Source: Rotaria sp. Silwood1 (Eukaryota > Rotifera > Eurotatoria > Philodinida > Philodinidae). Taken from it: a stretch of 64,000 nucleotides of DNA. The stretch covers positions 1 to 64,000 of the forward strand of contig CAJNOP010000645.1 in NCBI GenBank assembly GCA_905250075.1, read 5' to 3'. The notes under the pieces are model-generated. The model had not been told where the DNA came from and made no database searches. It was given only the letters and a program-made list of their open reading frames with translations. Positions 39,701 through 51,500 of the stretch are shown one piece after another; position 1 is the stretch's first letter; the number at the start of each line of letters is the position of its first letter. A program made the translations under genes and the position numbers.

Positions 39701-42700
39701 TGAATATTGATATTATTTGTCTCATGAGATATGGGTAGTATACAAAAAAAACAAAATAAGACAGCTTTGGATCATTTATGGACAAGTAAGATGATAGGAA
39801 TTACATTTATGTTTCTCTTGTTAGTTTTGTATTGCTTTATTTTATGATTCTATGCAAAAACAAGAATAATTAAGGATATAAATATTGGTTATGTTGTTTT
39901 TTGTTGATTTGCAATGACTGTCAAGAATATTCTTCCATTAAAGGGTACTTGCTTAGAAAAGAAAGAGGATAGTATTATTATTATTATTGTTGTTGTTTTA
40001 GCTTTCCTTCTATATATGTTGAGGATATTATTTGACTCGGACCAATACCAATGAGAAAAATCAGATATGATCTCTAATGTGGTTTCTTGCGTGTATATGT
40101 ATGTATATTCTAATAGAATCAGCATGAGGAAATATGAAGCTAACATATGTGATAGCAAAAAAATTCTCTCGTATTTCATACGATGTAGATAGACATATTT
40201 AGCTTATTTGTCGTACGTTGTTCTTCTTCTTTTTTTTTCTTATTTTATCATCAATCTTATTATTATATATAAGATATAAAGAGATGGATCATAATTATTA
40301 TGGTTCATCTTTAAATCGTTTGAAATATTCACGTGGATCATCACGTTATTATAAATATGAATCACCATCAATATTTCGTTTACTCTATCGACGATTATTT
40401 CATCGACCTCTTTCATTTCTATCCTATTGTAAGCACATACATAACTATTCTGATAAACATTAAGAAAAAAAAAAAGATTTTTAAATGAATAGAAAAAAAA
40501 AAAAATAATTATTTTATTTTATTTTTTTTTAATTTAATTAGCTTTACCTGTAACACCCATTATTGAACATCGTGAAATTAGTCAATCACGACATATAGTA
40601 TATAATGAAATTGATTTATGGCAAGAACCTGATTCTAGACCAATATTTTCATTTATGCTTCGACCACGTCTTATTCAAGAAGGCATTGGATGTAAATTAA
40701 TTTGTTGTGTTAATGGTAAACCTACACCAAAAGTAAATTATACTTTGTTTTTTTAAAAGATAAATTAAGTATTGTTTTTTTTTTTTTTTTTTGAAAAATA
40801 GGTGCAATGGTTTAAAGAACGTACACAAATAAGTGATGCAGATCCTCATTATGTAACAACATATGTACATGGTGTATGTACATTAGAAATTTCTGCATGT
40901 GAAACATCTGATACTGCTATGTATCGTTGTTCTGCAACAAATCCATTAGGCACAGATGAAACAACTTGTCTAATGTATGTCGAAGGTAAATGAAAGAATT
41001 TTGTTTATTTTTTTTTTTTTTTTTGTATGAAAAATAAAAATAAATTTTTTTTATGTAGAAGTACGTCGAAAACGACGAGCTCAATCAACTCGTCCAGGAG
41101 ATGGTGATGTACAACGACGTGGAAGTCGAGCACATTCACCATCACCTTTACGTACATCAAGCAGAGATGAAAGCTGGCGCAGTAAATTAGGTGCCGGTGA
41201 AAAACCTGCTCGACGTGAATCACTCGACATTGAAAAACCAAGTAAAAAATTCTGTTTTTTTTTTTTTTATTCTTCAAAAAAAAAAACAAAACATTTAATT
41301 CTATAAAAATTTAAAAATATATATGTATTTAGAACGTAAAGAACGTCGAGATCCACCGAAATTTATTGATCAACTTGTTGATATTACTGTTTTCGAGGGT
41401 ATGATTAATTATCTAAAATATATCTTACATTGTTAATGAACAGAAATTAATTATAGAAGAATTGATAAGAATTTTCTCGTTATCTATATAATATTTTTCT
41501 TTTGTTTGATTATTAGTCATGCATGATAGACTTTTATATTTTCTTTATGTCTTGCAAATCATTCGATTAATCATGACCTTTTCTACTTAATTGTTATTTT
41601 TTTATACTTCATTGCATTACTTATGGATTTGAAACCTATTGTGAAATTATTATGAAAAAAAAATTGAATTTAAGATTCATATCTTTGAATATTTTGATCT
41701 TGTAGAGATTCGTACTAATAGATTTTGTTTTTTTTTTATTGATTAGGTGCAACAGCAAAATTACGCTGTGAAATCAAGGGTAAACCAACACCAAGAATTA
41801 AATGGTTAAAGAATGGCAAAGTAAACATAACAAACATTTTGTTTTTTTTTTTTTTGGTATTGAATTAAAATTATTTATTTTTGTAGCCCTTGCCTGAAGA
41901 ATCTCGAATTGAACATACATACGAAGATGATATGGCAACATTAATTATTAAAAAAATAAAATTAGATGATAATGGAGAATATACTTGCCGAGCTCATAAT
42001 GAAGAAGGCTCGGAAACATCAACTGCACAAATTACAGTTAAAGGTATTTTATATTAAATTCATATAATAATTTATATTATAAAAAATTTATCTTAATATA
42101 GCTCACGTACACACTGACGATGAAGATGTTTATACTGCATCAATGGCTCAAGAAGATCAAGTTTCTGTTCAAACTGAAACACAAGCAGTAAATGTCGAAA
42201 CTAGTACTTCAATATCTGAAGCTGCTAGTGAAACAACTGCTAAAGTTGAAGAACAATTTTCATCCGAAGTGGCTACTTCAGCATCTGAAACAATGAATAT
42301 TACAACAGAATCAACATCAGTTAAATCATCATCATTTAAATCATCATCATTTAAATCAACATCAGCTGAATCAACGTCAGTTGAATCAACATCTGCTCAA
42401 GCAGTTGAACCAACTCCTGTTGCTGAACCAACACCAACACCAGTACCTGAACCTGAACCTGCTAAACCAGCTGCTGGTAAAACTACATTAGCTAAAAAAC
42501 CAGCTGCTGTACCTGAAAAGAAACCAGTTGGAGCTGCTGCTTTGAAAAAACCAGAACCAGTTAAGAAACCCGAAGAAAAGAAAGAACCAGCTAAAAAAAC
42601 AGAAGAAAAGAAAGAGCCAATTAAGAAACCAGAAGAAAAGAAAGAACCGGCAAAAAAGACGCCAGCTGTAGATGAGAAGAAAAAGGTTTGAAGCAATAAA

Positions 42701-44596
42701 ATATAATGAAATTAAATCTTTTTTTTTTTTAATCGTTTCATTAAAATGTATTATAGGCAGAAGAAAAACCTACAGTTACTGCTCCTCCAGCTGCTGAAGA
42801 AGTAGCACCACCAACACCAGCTGCTGCTGCTCCTGTTGAAGCAGCAGCACCACCAGCTGAAGTTGAAACGAAAAAAGACGAAGTTGAAGTAAAGAAAAAA
42901 GAAGAAGAAGAACCACAACAAGAAAAATCAGTTGAATCAAAATTAAAATTTGTTAAATATCTTAAATCACAAAATTTAATGGAAGGTGATTCACTTACAC
43001 TTGAATGTGCTTGTGAAGGTTAATATTGAATAGATTTTTATTTGAAAAATTTTATTTGATTTATTTTAATTTAGGAACTGATGATGATCTTGAATTAGTA
43101 TGGTTACGAAATAATAAAGAAATTCCTGAGAATCCAGATTTTCGTCGTGAACGAACAGGAAATACATTTAAATTAATTGTTGCTGAAGTGTATGTATAGG
43201 AGAAAACAAAAAAACAAAGAAAAATATTTAATATATGGATTTGTTTTTATTTGAATAGATTTCCTGAAGATTCAGGTGTATTTTCAGCTTTATTAAAAAG
43301 CAAAACAACAAGTAATCAAATACTTGCTTGTTGTTCAGTTATTATTCAAGGTAAATAAATATTTCAATATTATATAATAGAATTTAATATATTTTCTTTA
43401 AGCTCGCGATGAAGATCAACTTGATCCTAACTTTGTTCAATTTCCACAAAGTGCTACTTTAGAAGAAGGTGGTAAAGCTAAATTCAATTGTAAACTTTCC
43501 GGATCAACACCAATGACTGGTAAATAAGAAATAAAAATCTTATAAGGAAATTAGAAAGTTTTATCTACTCATTTTTTAATATGTTATACTCACCTTTCGA
43601 GTTACTCTAAGACATACTTGAAATCAATCGAGTCGTCTTAATTAACATATTTAATATTTTTATCAATTCGTACAGTGAAGGCTCAAAAAAGCATGTATAT
43701 TTTTATAAACGAATAATAAGGATATTCTGAAAATTTTCTCTCATATCGGACTTTGTAGAACTTTTTTCGCTGATCATTTTGGTAAAAAAAAGTTTTTGAT
43801 TTTCATTGAGTAATGACGATGTTATAGTCAAAATACTAAACACTACATACTCTGAAAATTACAATAAATTCGTTGATTTCCAAATAGTAATTATAGAGTT
43901 TTTTATGCTCTTTCATATGAAAGAGTTGGAATTAAAACAAAAAAAAATTATTAATTAATTGCTAATTATTATTAATTAATTAATTAATTAACTGCAATAT
44001 AAGTATAAGTGCTTGTTACCAAAAATGTAGCCCATTAAATTCTGCGTCGAATGATATATAGAACATCTTTGAGATGTTGTGAAACTAACGTAAAAATTAG
44101 CTAAATACTAAAAGTCTGCTAAACTTGTTTCCCTACTTTATATTACAGTGTTTAGTATTTTGACTATAGCATCGTCATTACTCAATGAAAATCAAAAACT
44201 TTTTTTACCAAAATGATCAGCGAAAAAAACTCTACAAAATCCGATATGAGAGAAAATTTTCAGAATTATCCTTATTATTCGTTTATGCGTAAAAACAAAA
44301 ATGTACATGCTTTTTTTGAGCCCTCACTGTATACAATAGATTACAATTGAGATAGTTCACTCGTAAATTCTAATATTATTTTAAAAAAATTTTTATTTTT
44401 AATAGCTGAATGGAATTTTAATGGTAAACCATTGGATCATGAATCAAGTCGATTTGTATTTATAAATGGTGAAAAAGAATTTTCACTTGAAATTCCTGTT
44501 GTTTTAGCAACAGATCAAGGTCAATATCATGTTACTGTATCAAATGATAAAGGAGAAATAACAGCTGCATACAGTGTACATGCTGAACAAGCATGA
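18302..44596 (+). CDS. Twitchin/projectin-type giant sarcomeric kinase
   Basis: One giant gene of dozens of short-intron exons encoding roughly 5,000 residues. The start ATG at 18302 opens directly into an Ig domain ([13 protein letters not shown]); the stop is TGA at 44594-44596. The order by eye is six Ig domains, charged linkers around a seventh, five more Ig, then about 15 FN3 domains interspersed with about eight Ig, one protein kinase, and about five C-terminal Ig with a PEVK-like insert. The linker motif [17 protein letters not shown], the kinase, and the kinase tail ([23 protein letters not shown], split here by spacing: [27 protein letters not shown]) identify twitchin (UNC-22) rather than titin or obscurin. 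Twitchin lies in the muscle A-band and regulates myosin activity and relaxation. It has about half as many FN3 domains as nematode twitchin. Several introns hold transposon remnants. Whether one transcript covers everything is inferred from continuous reading phase. Confidence 0.93.
21055..21300. repeat. GC-rich repeat-like insertion in a twitchin intron
   Basis: C/G-rich stretches (GGGGGGCGGTGCCCC, CCCCCCGAGAC, CCCCCCTCCCG) contrast sharply with the AT-rich intron. They give open frames on both strands without recognisable domains. This is probably the remnant of an inserted repeat; no terminal repeats were identified. Confidence 0.4.
21822..23540 (+). other. Twitchin charged and Ala-Pro linkers around Ig7
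   Basis: Lys/Arg/Glu-rich exons include an (Ala-Pro)n stretch at about 22027-22090, an Ig domain at about 22430-22800, a Glu/Lys-rich predicted helix at about 22890-22990, a Gly run near 23342, and the Ser-rich segment [15 protein letters not shown] with [15 protein letters not shown] (about 23380-23520). RRPSL-type sites in molluscan and nematode twitchin are PKA-type phosphorylation motifs linked to catch/relaxation control, so these are plausible regulatory sites here by analogy. Confidence 0.7.
23794..27206 (+). other. Twitchin Ig8-Ig12 block
   Basis: Five Ig-type domains are spread over short exons starting near 23794, 24267, 26048, 26467 and 26854. Several are divergent; for example Ig10 has CDWFF in strand C and Ig11 has RGKWMK. 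The second is split by a 1.4-kb intron (24409-25780) that contains the mobile element at 25171-25668. Confidence 0.75.
25171..25668. mobile_element. Tc1/mariner-like non-autonomous element, copy A
   Basis: A 498-bp element flanked by TA dinucleotides (25169-25170 and 25669-25670). The left end is CAGTGAGGACTCAAAAAAA and the right end is the reverse complement of CAGTGAGGGCTCAAAAAAA. The internal sequence matches copy B (43673-44329) in inverted orientation, including the TTAATTAA-rich core, but one long terminal arm is missing. It has no transposase frame. It lies in a twitchin intron. Confidence 0.85.
29211..29271. repeat. Small perfect hairpin in a twitchin intron
   Basis: ATTCCGAAACA (29211-29221) is followed 39 bp later by its exact reverse complement TGTTTCGGAAT (29261-29271), with a partial inner pairing (GAAATCTT/AAGATTTTC). 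It may be a relic of a small fold-back element. Confidence 0.4.
36004..36540. mobile_element. Fold-back element with TGTGAAACACGAT ends
   Basis: About 537 bp in the intron between Ig19 and Ig20. The left end is TGTGAAACACGAT (36004-36016) and the right end (36528-36540) is its exact reverse complement; partial matching continues inward. The core (about 36130-36300) is a series of TTAATTAATT-rich self-complementary units. There is no coding frame. It is unrelated at its ends to the CAGTGAGG elements. No target duplication could be assigned with confidence. Confidence 0.65.
37316..38892 (+). other. Twitchin protein kinase domain and autoregulatory tail
   Basis: A Ser/Thr kinase of the twitchin/titin/MLCK group over exons 37559-37654, 37730-38075, 38132-38332, about 38396-38548, about 38608-38732 and 38791-38892. 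Visible are the P-loop GRGAFGVVH, the Lys of YAAKFI, the helix-C Glu of RREIDVM, HLDLKPENIM as catalytic loop, CDFGLA, and FAAPEI as the APE-type motif. All key residues are present, so catalysis is plausible. HPWL is followed by the R-D-I-x-x-R tail region and ANWSSLRK, which in nematode and molluscan twitchin folds over the active site as an inhibitory segment. Confidence 0.93.
38956..42044 (+). other. Twitchin post-kinase Ig21-Ig23 with Ser/Arg linker
   Basis: Ig21 (38956-39309) follows the kinase tail directly ([11 protein letters not shown]). After a 1.2-kb intron, Ig22 starts near 40640 ([14 protein letters not shown]). An Arg/Ser-rich linker (about 41060-41240: [30 protein letters not shown]) precedes Ig23 (about 41340-42044; [16 protein letters not shown]). 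Exons 39309 and 40542 join in phase (T + CT), so the intervening 40284-40428 exon is not required. Confidence 0.8.
40284..40428 (+). other. Candidate alternative first exon inside twitchin (telokin-like short isoform)
   Basis: An ATG at 40284 opens a frame of 48 codons plus one base ([17 protein letters not shown], then a Ser/Tyr/Arg-rich stretch ending LSFLSY). It ends at a good donor (T|GTAAGC), phase 1, that joins in frame to the Ig22 exon at 40542. Its upstream side does not fit the preceding exon: the kinase-side donor at 39309 is phase 1, whereas the nearby AG at 40273 would need phase 2, and the AG at 40281 gives a stop. The simplest reading is a separate transcription start giving a kinase-less C-terminal isoform. 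A cryptic exon is the alternative. Confidence 0.45.
42100..42945 (+). other. PEVK-like low-complexity segment of twitchin
   Basis: Between Ig23 and Ig24 lie about 270 residues rich in Ser/Thr (a tandem [20 protein letters not shown] part, about 42310-42400), then Pro/Glu/Ala, and then repeated K-K-P-E-E-K-K-E-P-(A/I) units (about 42560-42680). A second exon continues with Ala/Pro/Glu-rich sequence. It is probably disordered and elastic by analogy with the PEVK of titin and projectin. Confidence 0.8.
42946..44596 (+). other. Twitchin C-terminal Ig24 and Ig25
   Basis: Ig24 (about 42946-43350; [20 protein letters not shown], with strand C as LVWLRNN) and Ig25 (about 43403-44596; [16 protein letters not shown], strand C AEWNFNG). 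Ig25 is split by an 850-bp intron that holds the mobile element at 43673-44329. The protein ends HAEQA. Confidence 0.85.
43673..44329. mobile_element. Tc1/mariner-like fold-back element, copy B
   Basis: A 657-bp element flanked by TA (43671-43672 and 44330-44331). The terminal inverted repeats are about 170 bp each (about 43673-43845 and 44155-44329), starting CAGTGA(A/G)GGCTCAAAAAA. The centre has the same sequence as copy A (25171-25668) in the opposite orientation. No transposase is encoded, so it is a MITE-type element mobilised in trans. It lies in the last twitchin intron. Confidence 0.9.
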
Positions 44597-45130
44597 AAAT
44601 TAGATAAATAATTCAATAGAAAATTTTATTGAGTATTTATTTTCATAACAACATTATATACTACAAAACATGATTGTTTATTAATTTTTCTTCTATTTGT
44701 ATTTTTTTTTTCTGTTTGAATACCTTTGCCGCTCAACCTATGTTTTTTTGATTAAATTTGTCCGTGTTTTCTCCTATTTAGCAAATTTTATGCCTGACCT
44801 TCCTTTGCTCTCTCTCTCTCTTTTAATTACAAGAAAATCGTGTTCTCTTTGATGTGTGCGTGTGTAAATTGTTGAAGCCTTATTACCATGATGAAAACAA
44901 AATACAATGAAAAATTTAGTCTAGTCAAAGAAAAATAAAGTATTAGACTAACCTTAAGGTTATTTGATTAAATTAATTTTGTCTTTTTCTTCTCTTTTTA
45001 TTATTATTATTATTATTATTATTTTTCTTTTTTTTTTCTTTTCTTTTCTTCATTATAATAAAAACAAAAAAGGAGAATAATTAATATAACAAAAAGTATT
45101 TAAAAATAGAATATTAACTAAAACATAGCA
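44597..45130. other. Convergent 3' region of twitchin and GT31 gene
   Basis: About 530 bp between two stop codons facing each other. It holds both 3' UTRs; AATAAA occurs at about 44934 on the + strand. (ATT)n and poly-T tracts lie near 44998-45055. No gene was seen. Confidence 0.6.
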
Positions 45131-48100
45131 CTAAAGAAATTTTTTTACACATTGCCAATAACGATTAAATTTATCAAAAACATCACTTGTATCTCCATGA
45201 TGTAAACCAACAGCACAAGCAAATGATTTTGGATGTTCAAAAAAATTTTCACAATTTCCTTGATAACGTATATTATAATCAAACATTGGTTGACGTTGAA
45301 GAGATAAATAATCTGGTAGAATACCTCTAAAACAAAAAAAGACTATTCATTTAATTTTTGTTGAAAATTTTAATAATAAAAATTTACGTTAGATAAACAT
45401 CCGAAATTCTAAATGGTCTATTTGGATCTTGATAAGATGCATAAATTAGAGCATCTCGTGCTTTTTTTGGTATTAAATAACCAAAACCAGATAAAAAATC
45501 TGGATAATGTGCACATGGAAATTCATCCATAGTAATAACATAACGAGCTCCAACTGGATCATTTGCTTGACGAAAAACTCCTGGATGATAATGTTTATAA
45601 CCATAAATATTCATATCAGATATATGAAATGAATTATTTATATTTTGTTTAAGATATGGTGAAATAAATTTTAATAATAATATTAAATTAATAAATATAT
45701 CATCATCGGTTTTAAATAAAAATTTTGCATGACGACAATAACGAAATGACCATTCAAATATAGATAAAACACGATATGTAACTAATGTATATTGTGGTGG
45801 TAATTCAACTTGTATTATATCATGAAATAAATTATTTTCAAGACGTATATTTGAAATTAATTTTTCATCAAAATCAATAAGAAAAAATATTTTCATATTT
45901 ATTGATGAATAATTACCAAGATTTTTACCTGATCCCCATGTTCGACGAATAGCATCACGAGTTTTATAATTATCGGATTTCGATATAATTATAATAAGTA
46001 AATCAATTGATTCATTTAAACATGCATCAAAATTATCGATTGTATATGAATAAAGACTTGTACGATGATTACGACGAGATAAAGATATATATGAATGATT
46101 TATTTGTGAAGTTGTTGTTGTTGTTGTTGTTGTTGTTGTAGGTAATGATCTAAATACATTAATCTTATAACATATGAATATAATTGTTTCCTTTTCGCTC
46201 TATTCATTAATTATTTCTACTGGTAAATCTATTATATAATATCATAAATAGTGAGAAATTCTAGATTTATTTTCGTATATAAATAAAAACATAAATTATT
46301 GTAAATATTTCGATTATAAAATGAATATTATCAATAATTATTTAATAGTTTTCTAAATTATATATTATTATTATTATAGTTAGAAAATTGTCAAAAAACT
46401 AAATTTTTTTGATAAGAAAAAAAAAATTTGCCTTTTCATGTACTAAAAAAAGTCATTAGATTTTAGAAAAATATATTTTCAAACACCTATAAGTTTTTAT
46501 CAATGTTTTGTAAAATTTTTCTTGTCAGTAATCTTCTTTGTTGGAAAGAAAATTCATAATAGCAGTTGTGTCTGAATATACGTACGAAATATTACGTCAT
46601 TTGAAACTCATGTCTCATGATATAGTTGTTTGAGAAATTTAATAACTTAAAATAAAGCATACATCTTGTCCGACATTCGATTTTATCATATACTCGAATA
46701 TTTCAGGTGATATATATAGCCTTTTTCACATCAATACAACTCAAATTGCAACGGATACCAAATGGCAATGTGCAAGATTTAGTAATTTAAACCGTATACA
46801 AGATGAAATTGGACTATGAAATATCAAGAAGTTCTTGAGGTGTTATTAGATCACTTATATAGTTAGTTAGCAAAAAAATAAATAAGGTTTTTGAAATATT
46901 TTTTTTGTTTTTCGACAATATTCATGTGAAAAACAAAACGAAATCAAAATCGACTTAATTTCTACATTGAATCGATTAACATTTGATTTTTTTTTTTTTT
47001 TTAAATCAATGAAAATCTCTTTAAAACATCCTATGTGTAAAATCAAACGTAAATTAACTGTCTACATTCTATCATCTTTTTTTCTTTTATCGATTCTTTC
47101 GATATGGATCATAATCAAAAAGTTCATTTGTCAGCAATTCATATTGCGGAAAATCAATTCTAAACTAGTTTTCTTAAAGCAATCGGAAGAAAAAAAAAGT
47201 ATATTCATAAATTAATTCTAATTTTATTTTATTTTTATATGAGCGTGTTAACAAATAAAATATCGAAAAAAGAAAATATTCTTTTCAGTTGTATAAGTAT
47301 AATTTATGTCATATATTAAATGAAAAAACATTCTCATATATATCATAAGTAAATTTTATAAATGATTAATATACAATTTTCTATTGGTATAATTCTATTA
47401 AATAATATTAAACGGTTCATTGATACATTTTATTTTATCATAAACAAAATCGTTATTTTACAGTTGATTTAAATGAAAATATGATATGCATATAATTATA
47501 AACCATTCAAATACAGTGTTTCTATTTTATCATAAGACAACTTGAAATGACGTTATCTTATTCTCTTAAGCAATCAAAGATAATTTTTTTTTTATGTTAG
47601 GTTTATCGGTAATAATCGCAGTACAAGTTAAAGAATTTAAGTCAATAGAATATTTTTTTCTAAGAAGGATTCACTAGTTTAAAACATTGAATAATTTATT
47701 CGATAAAAACATTTTGATTGAATTAATGGTTTAGTTAAAGTAACCAATAAAGAAAATTTTACTAAAAAAAAAAACAAAAATAGCTATTAGTGCAATTCCT
47801 ATGGAATTAAAATGTAAGACACAATAGAACTATTCTTGTTAATGACAGAAAAATTGTTTTATTCAATCTATTTTAGAACATATTTCCTTATCATTCTTTT
47901 TACTGAGTCTTCTAGAAATATCATAAGAAAATAGTTCATATATTATTAAAAAAAAAGATGTTATTGATAAATACTCTGTGACATGAGAAAAATCGGAAGG
48001 AGAGGGGGTGTTTCAAATTTTCATCCCTTAACTTCAACATTTTGTTTAGATTATATTTCACAAAAATCATTGTTTAACTCTATACCTGATTTCAGTAATA

Positions 48101-48510
48101 TTATTATTGATTTGTGTATTATTAGTATAATTGTATTGAGTGGTTGTTTCAAGTTTAATTGGTTTTCTTGTACATCGTAAACCTAAGGAAAATTCTTTTT
48201 GAACAAGATTATAAAATGTTACTAAATCATCATAATTATATTCATTTTCGAGTATATTTCGAATAAAATCAATAGGTTCAGTAGTTTCACTTGAATATTG
48301 TTTTTGTTTAGAGTTAATATTAATATGTCGTGACTTTATTGCAGTATTTTCTATATGTTTAGATTGATTGTGTCCATGTGTGTAATATGTATAAGCAATA
48401 ATAGAATTAAATAATAGAAGTATTAAAAAACAACGTTTTCGACTTAAACAAAAATTATAATTATGATTTTTATTTAGATCGAGAGCCATTAAATCATAAG
48501 AAATAAGCAA
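45131..48510 (-). CDS. GT31 beta-1,3-galactosyltransferase-like, type II membrane protein
   Basis: Three exons (48510-48086, 46149-45388, 45326-45131) sum to 1383 nt, or 460 residues. A second ATG at 48489 is an alternative start. The N-terminus has a short cytoplasmic tail and one membrane anchor (CFLILLLFNSIIAYTYY), then a stem with a poly-Thr run encoded by (GTT)n on the + strand. The catalytic domain shows the GT31 signatures RDAIRRTWG, an FLFKTDDDIFIN block with the DxD-type metal site Asp290-292, GFGYLIP, ISDVYLTG (the E-D-V-x-x-G motif with Ser for Glu) and conserved Cys residues at the C-terminus. The family transfers galactose or GlcNAc in beta-1,3 linkage in the Golgi; the exact donor is not predictable. 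The 1.9-kb first intron is AT-rich with no feature seen. Confidence 0.88.
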
Positions 48511-51500
48511 AAAAATGATTTTATTAATATCATGATGGTAGTACGAATTATCTGAAGCAAAAAAAAAAAAGAAATATTTTAAAAGTCAATAATGATTATA
48601 ATAATTATTTATCTTGTAGTCCATTTTACACTATCTTGTGTTACTTTTTTTCTTTTTTTTTTTCTTTTTTAATACGACATGGCAATAGAAGAAAAAAGAA
48701 AAGAAGAAAAGAAGCCATGTTACTTTTCTCTTCGTCTAAAAAAGCATCATGTATTTTACGGACGAGAAAAAGTTTTTTATGTTAATTTTATCTTCACAAT
48801 GTTTAAGCAACTAACAAACTAAGCATAGAGAACAAATAAAGATACAACAGTAAATATGTAATTTGAACGAAAAAAAACAACGTAGAGTAAACATGAACGG
48901 ATTGATGAAGAAAAAAGGACATAACTATAACTATTAAGAACAGTGTAACGTTTATATATATATATATGTCACAAAACATTGAGACGCCAGTGTGATTTAC
49001 GTTAGTCAATATACCATCGTCATATGTTTTTTTTTTCTTTAACAACCCATGTCATTACCAAGCTATAAATCGAGAATGATGATAAGTTTTTTTCTTTTCA
49101 ACAATTCTTTTTTATTTCTACCATTTCCATTATAAATCAAAGGAAATAAAATTCTATGACCTTCGACGAGTAGCAGCTTTTGAGAGCAATGACAAATAAA
49201 ACTATGTCATTGACTAAAGTTTTTTTCTTTTTTTTTTTCATCAAAGCAATAAAATATATAAAATCTATCTATTATTTAATATCGTATTGTCATAATTTAA
49301 GCTGTTGCTGCACCAATTACGTCTAGTATATGATTCGAAAACCATTGAATTAGTATGCGCCAGCTGAGTTTTTTTTTTCATTATTGACACAGTTCACAAC
49401 CTGCGAGAAATATTTTTTTTGCTTGAAGGACTATGTTCAAAAGAAAATGAGCGAGTTAGACAAATAAAGAGAACAGAATATTTTAATCATATGTAAGTAA
49501 ACGTAGAATTAAAAAAATAAATATATATTAATGAAGACAACGACTGGAGAAAAAAATAATCAAGGTATTGTAAGTATTGTGACACATAAATGCATTTGAA
49601 GAGATTTAAGTATGAAACTTACAAGTACTCTTTAGTTTCATTATACTGGCATGAAATATATAATTCAAAAATCCATTGTAAATTATAGTTGTTGCTCGAG
49701 AATGATTGATTATAGGAGAATTTATTTGCCTCATTTATTTGCCCATTTGAAACAGATTTTTTTTTTTCTTTTTCGTTTACTAATAGTGTATTTTTTGTTT
49801 GTCGTACTATTATAGACTCGTCGTTTTTCTTTTATGTATTCTGTTTTTAGTAATTTAACATTATTAATATTCTAACCATTGATTTAACTGGTAAATAAGC
49901 TTGTTGAATACATTCCTTACATATATATTTTTTTTCTTTTATATGTGCATAAATAAAAATTACACTATTTACTTAAGTACGACCGAAAATTCTGACAACG
50001 TTATTAGCAAATTTTATAAAATAATTAACATTTTAGAGTCAATTGTATTATATATTACTTTCTATATATGGTCACACAGATTTTTTAGTCTCATCTAAAG
50101 ATTAGTATTTCTCTTATTTCATAAGAGCAAACTAAGGTATTCAAGTGTGATGAGAGATGTCCTAATTTCGAGAAATTTTCATTCTTTCCTAGAAGAATTC
50201 CAGAATATTTTTTCCAATTTTTCTGCTGACCAATTTTCAAAATATTGTTCGATTATTTCCAGGCTTGATTTATTTTATTAAAATTCTTCTAATAGATTTT
50301 GTAATTTCGGTACACTCTTGAGATTAAATAAAGTATAGGGTGTCTGAAAAGTCATTCACTAAAGAAAAAAAGCAATTCATATTTCCATCATGATTCTATC
50401 GGATGAACTATTCTTTGTGACAATAGTAGAAAGCTTCGAATACAATAGAACTATGATCAACCTATAAAGTTTTCTGGACATTGTATACTTTTAATGGATC
50501 TTCACACTTCTCAAATATTTTAAGAAAAAATTCTAAACATATCTTTTTTTCTATTACAATTACCAAATTTTACATAATTTCATTTGATATTTCATAATTT
50601 TCTTGTATACGAAATATCTTGACTGAAAAACTAGAAATCTGTCAACAAACCAAAGATAATTTAGTCTTTGCGTTTTCAATGACTTTATAACTTGATGAAT
50701 CTTTGCTAAAACAAGACGAAGCATTGGCCAAACTTATTGAATCGAATTGATCGAATTGATATTAAACAACAGACGACGAATTATCCGAGATGCACTATCC
50801 ATTGTAAGTAATAATTGAATCAAATCGTATGTTACTATAATGATAGATGCGAAATTATTAGTCACATCTTACATGGAGTCCTGGTAAGTAATACAAAACA
50901 CATTTGAATTGTAATCTAATTTGACAATTTTCTTCCAAGCTTTTGGTTAGCATGTCGGCCATCATAATGAAATAATAACACCAAATATAATATACAAAAC
51001 TTGTACATGAATATAAATCTGCATAAATTCTTTTTTGTGTATTCAAAATATCATCTTGTTAAATCATTCAGTTGAATATAAATACATAATTATTTTATAT
51101 GTTCTTATTATTTGTTTTTATGTTCTTTTTCGAATCTATAATAATATCGATGCAGCAAAAACTATATAGTAAGCAAACGAGTTATCCGCTAAGTTTCGTA
51201 TCTTAATAAAACTATTTTCTACTGATAAAAGAGGTCCAAGACGAACTATAATACCATAGGACGGATTTTTTTGTGAAATATCCCATTTGAGGTCGTACGA
51301 TAAAACATTGTCATATGGAATGAGACTCAGCCAAGATGTTTGTTATACAAGCAGTTCTAAATTTCGTTGATAATGATTTTAGATCCGTCGATACTCGTCG
51401 AAGTTTCAAGTGCTTGAAGAAAAAAATACATCAAAAGCATAATAATATTGAGTGTTTCAGTAGAAGTAACCCAAGCAGAATAACAGTTTCAAGTAGTGAA

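Noticed and set aside
42397-42696. Antisense 99-codon frame rich in Phe/Gly/Ser
   Set aside because: It is the complement of the PEVK-like twitchin coding repeat.
50338-50360. GGTGTCTGAAAAGTCATTC, similar to a mariner-type transposon end
   Set aside because: No inverted partner or transposase fragment was found in the surrounding several kilobases.
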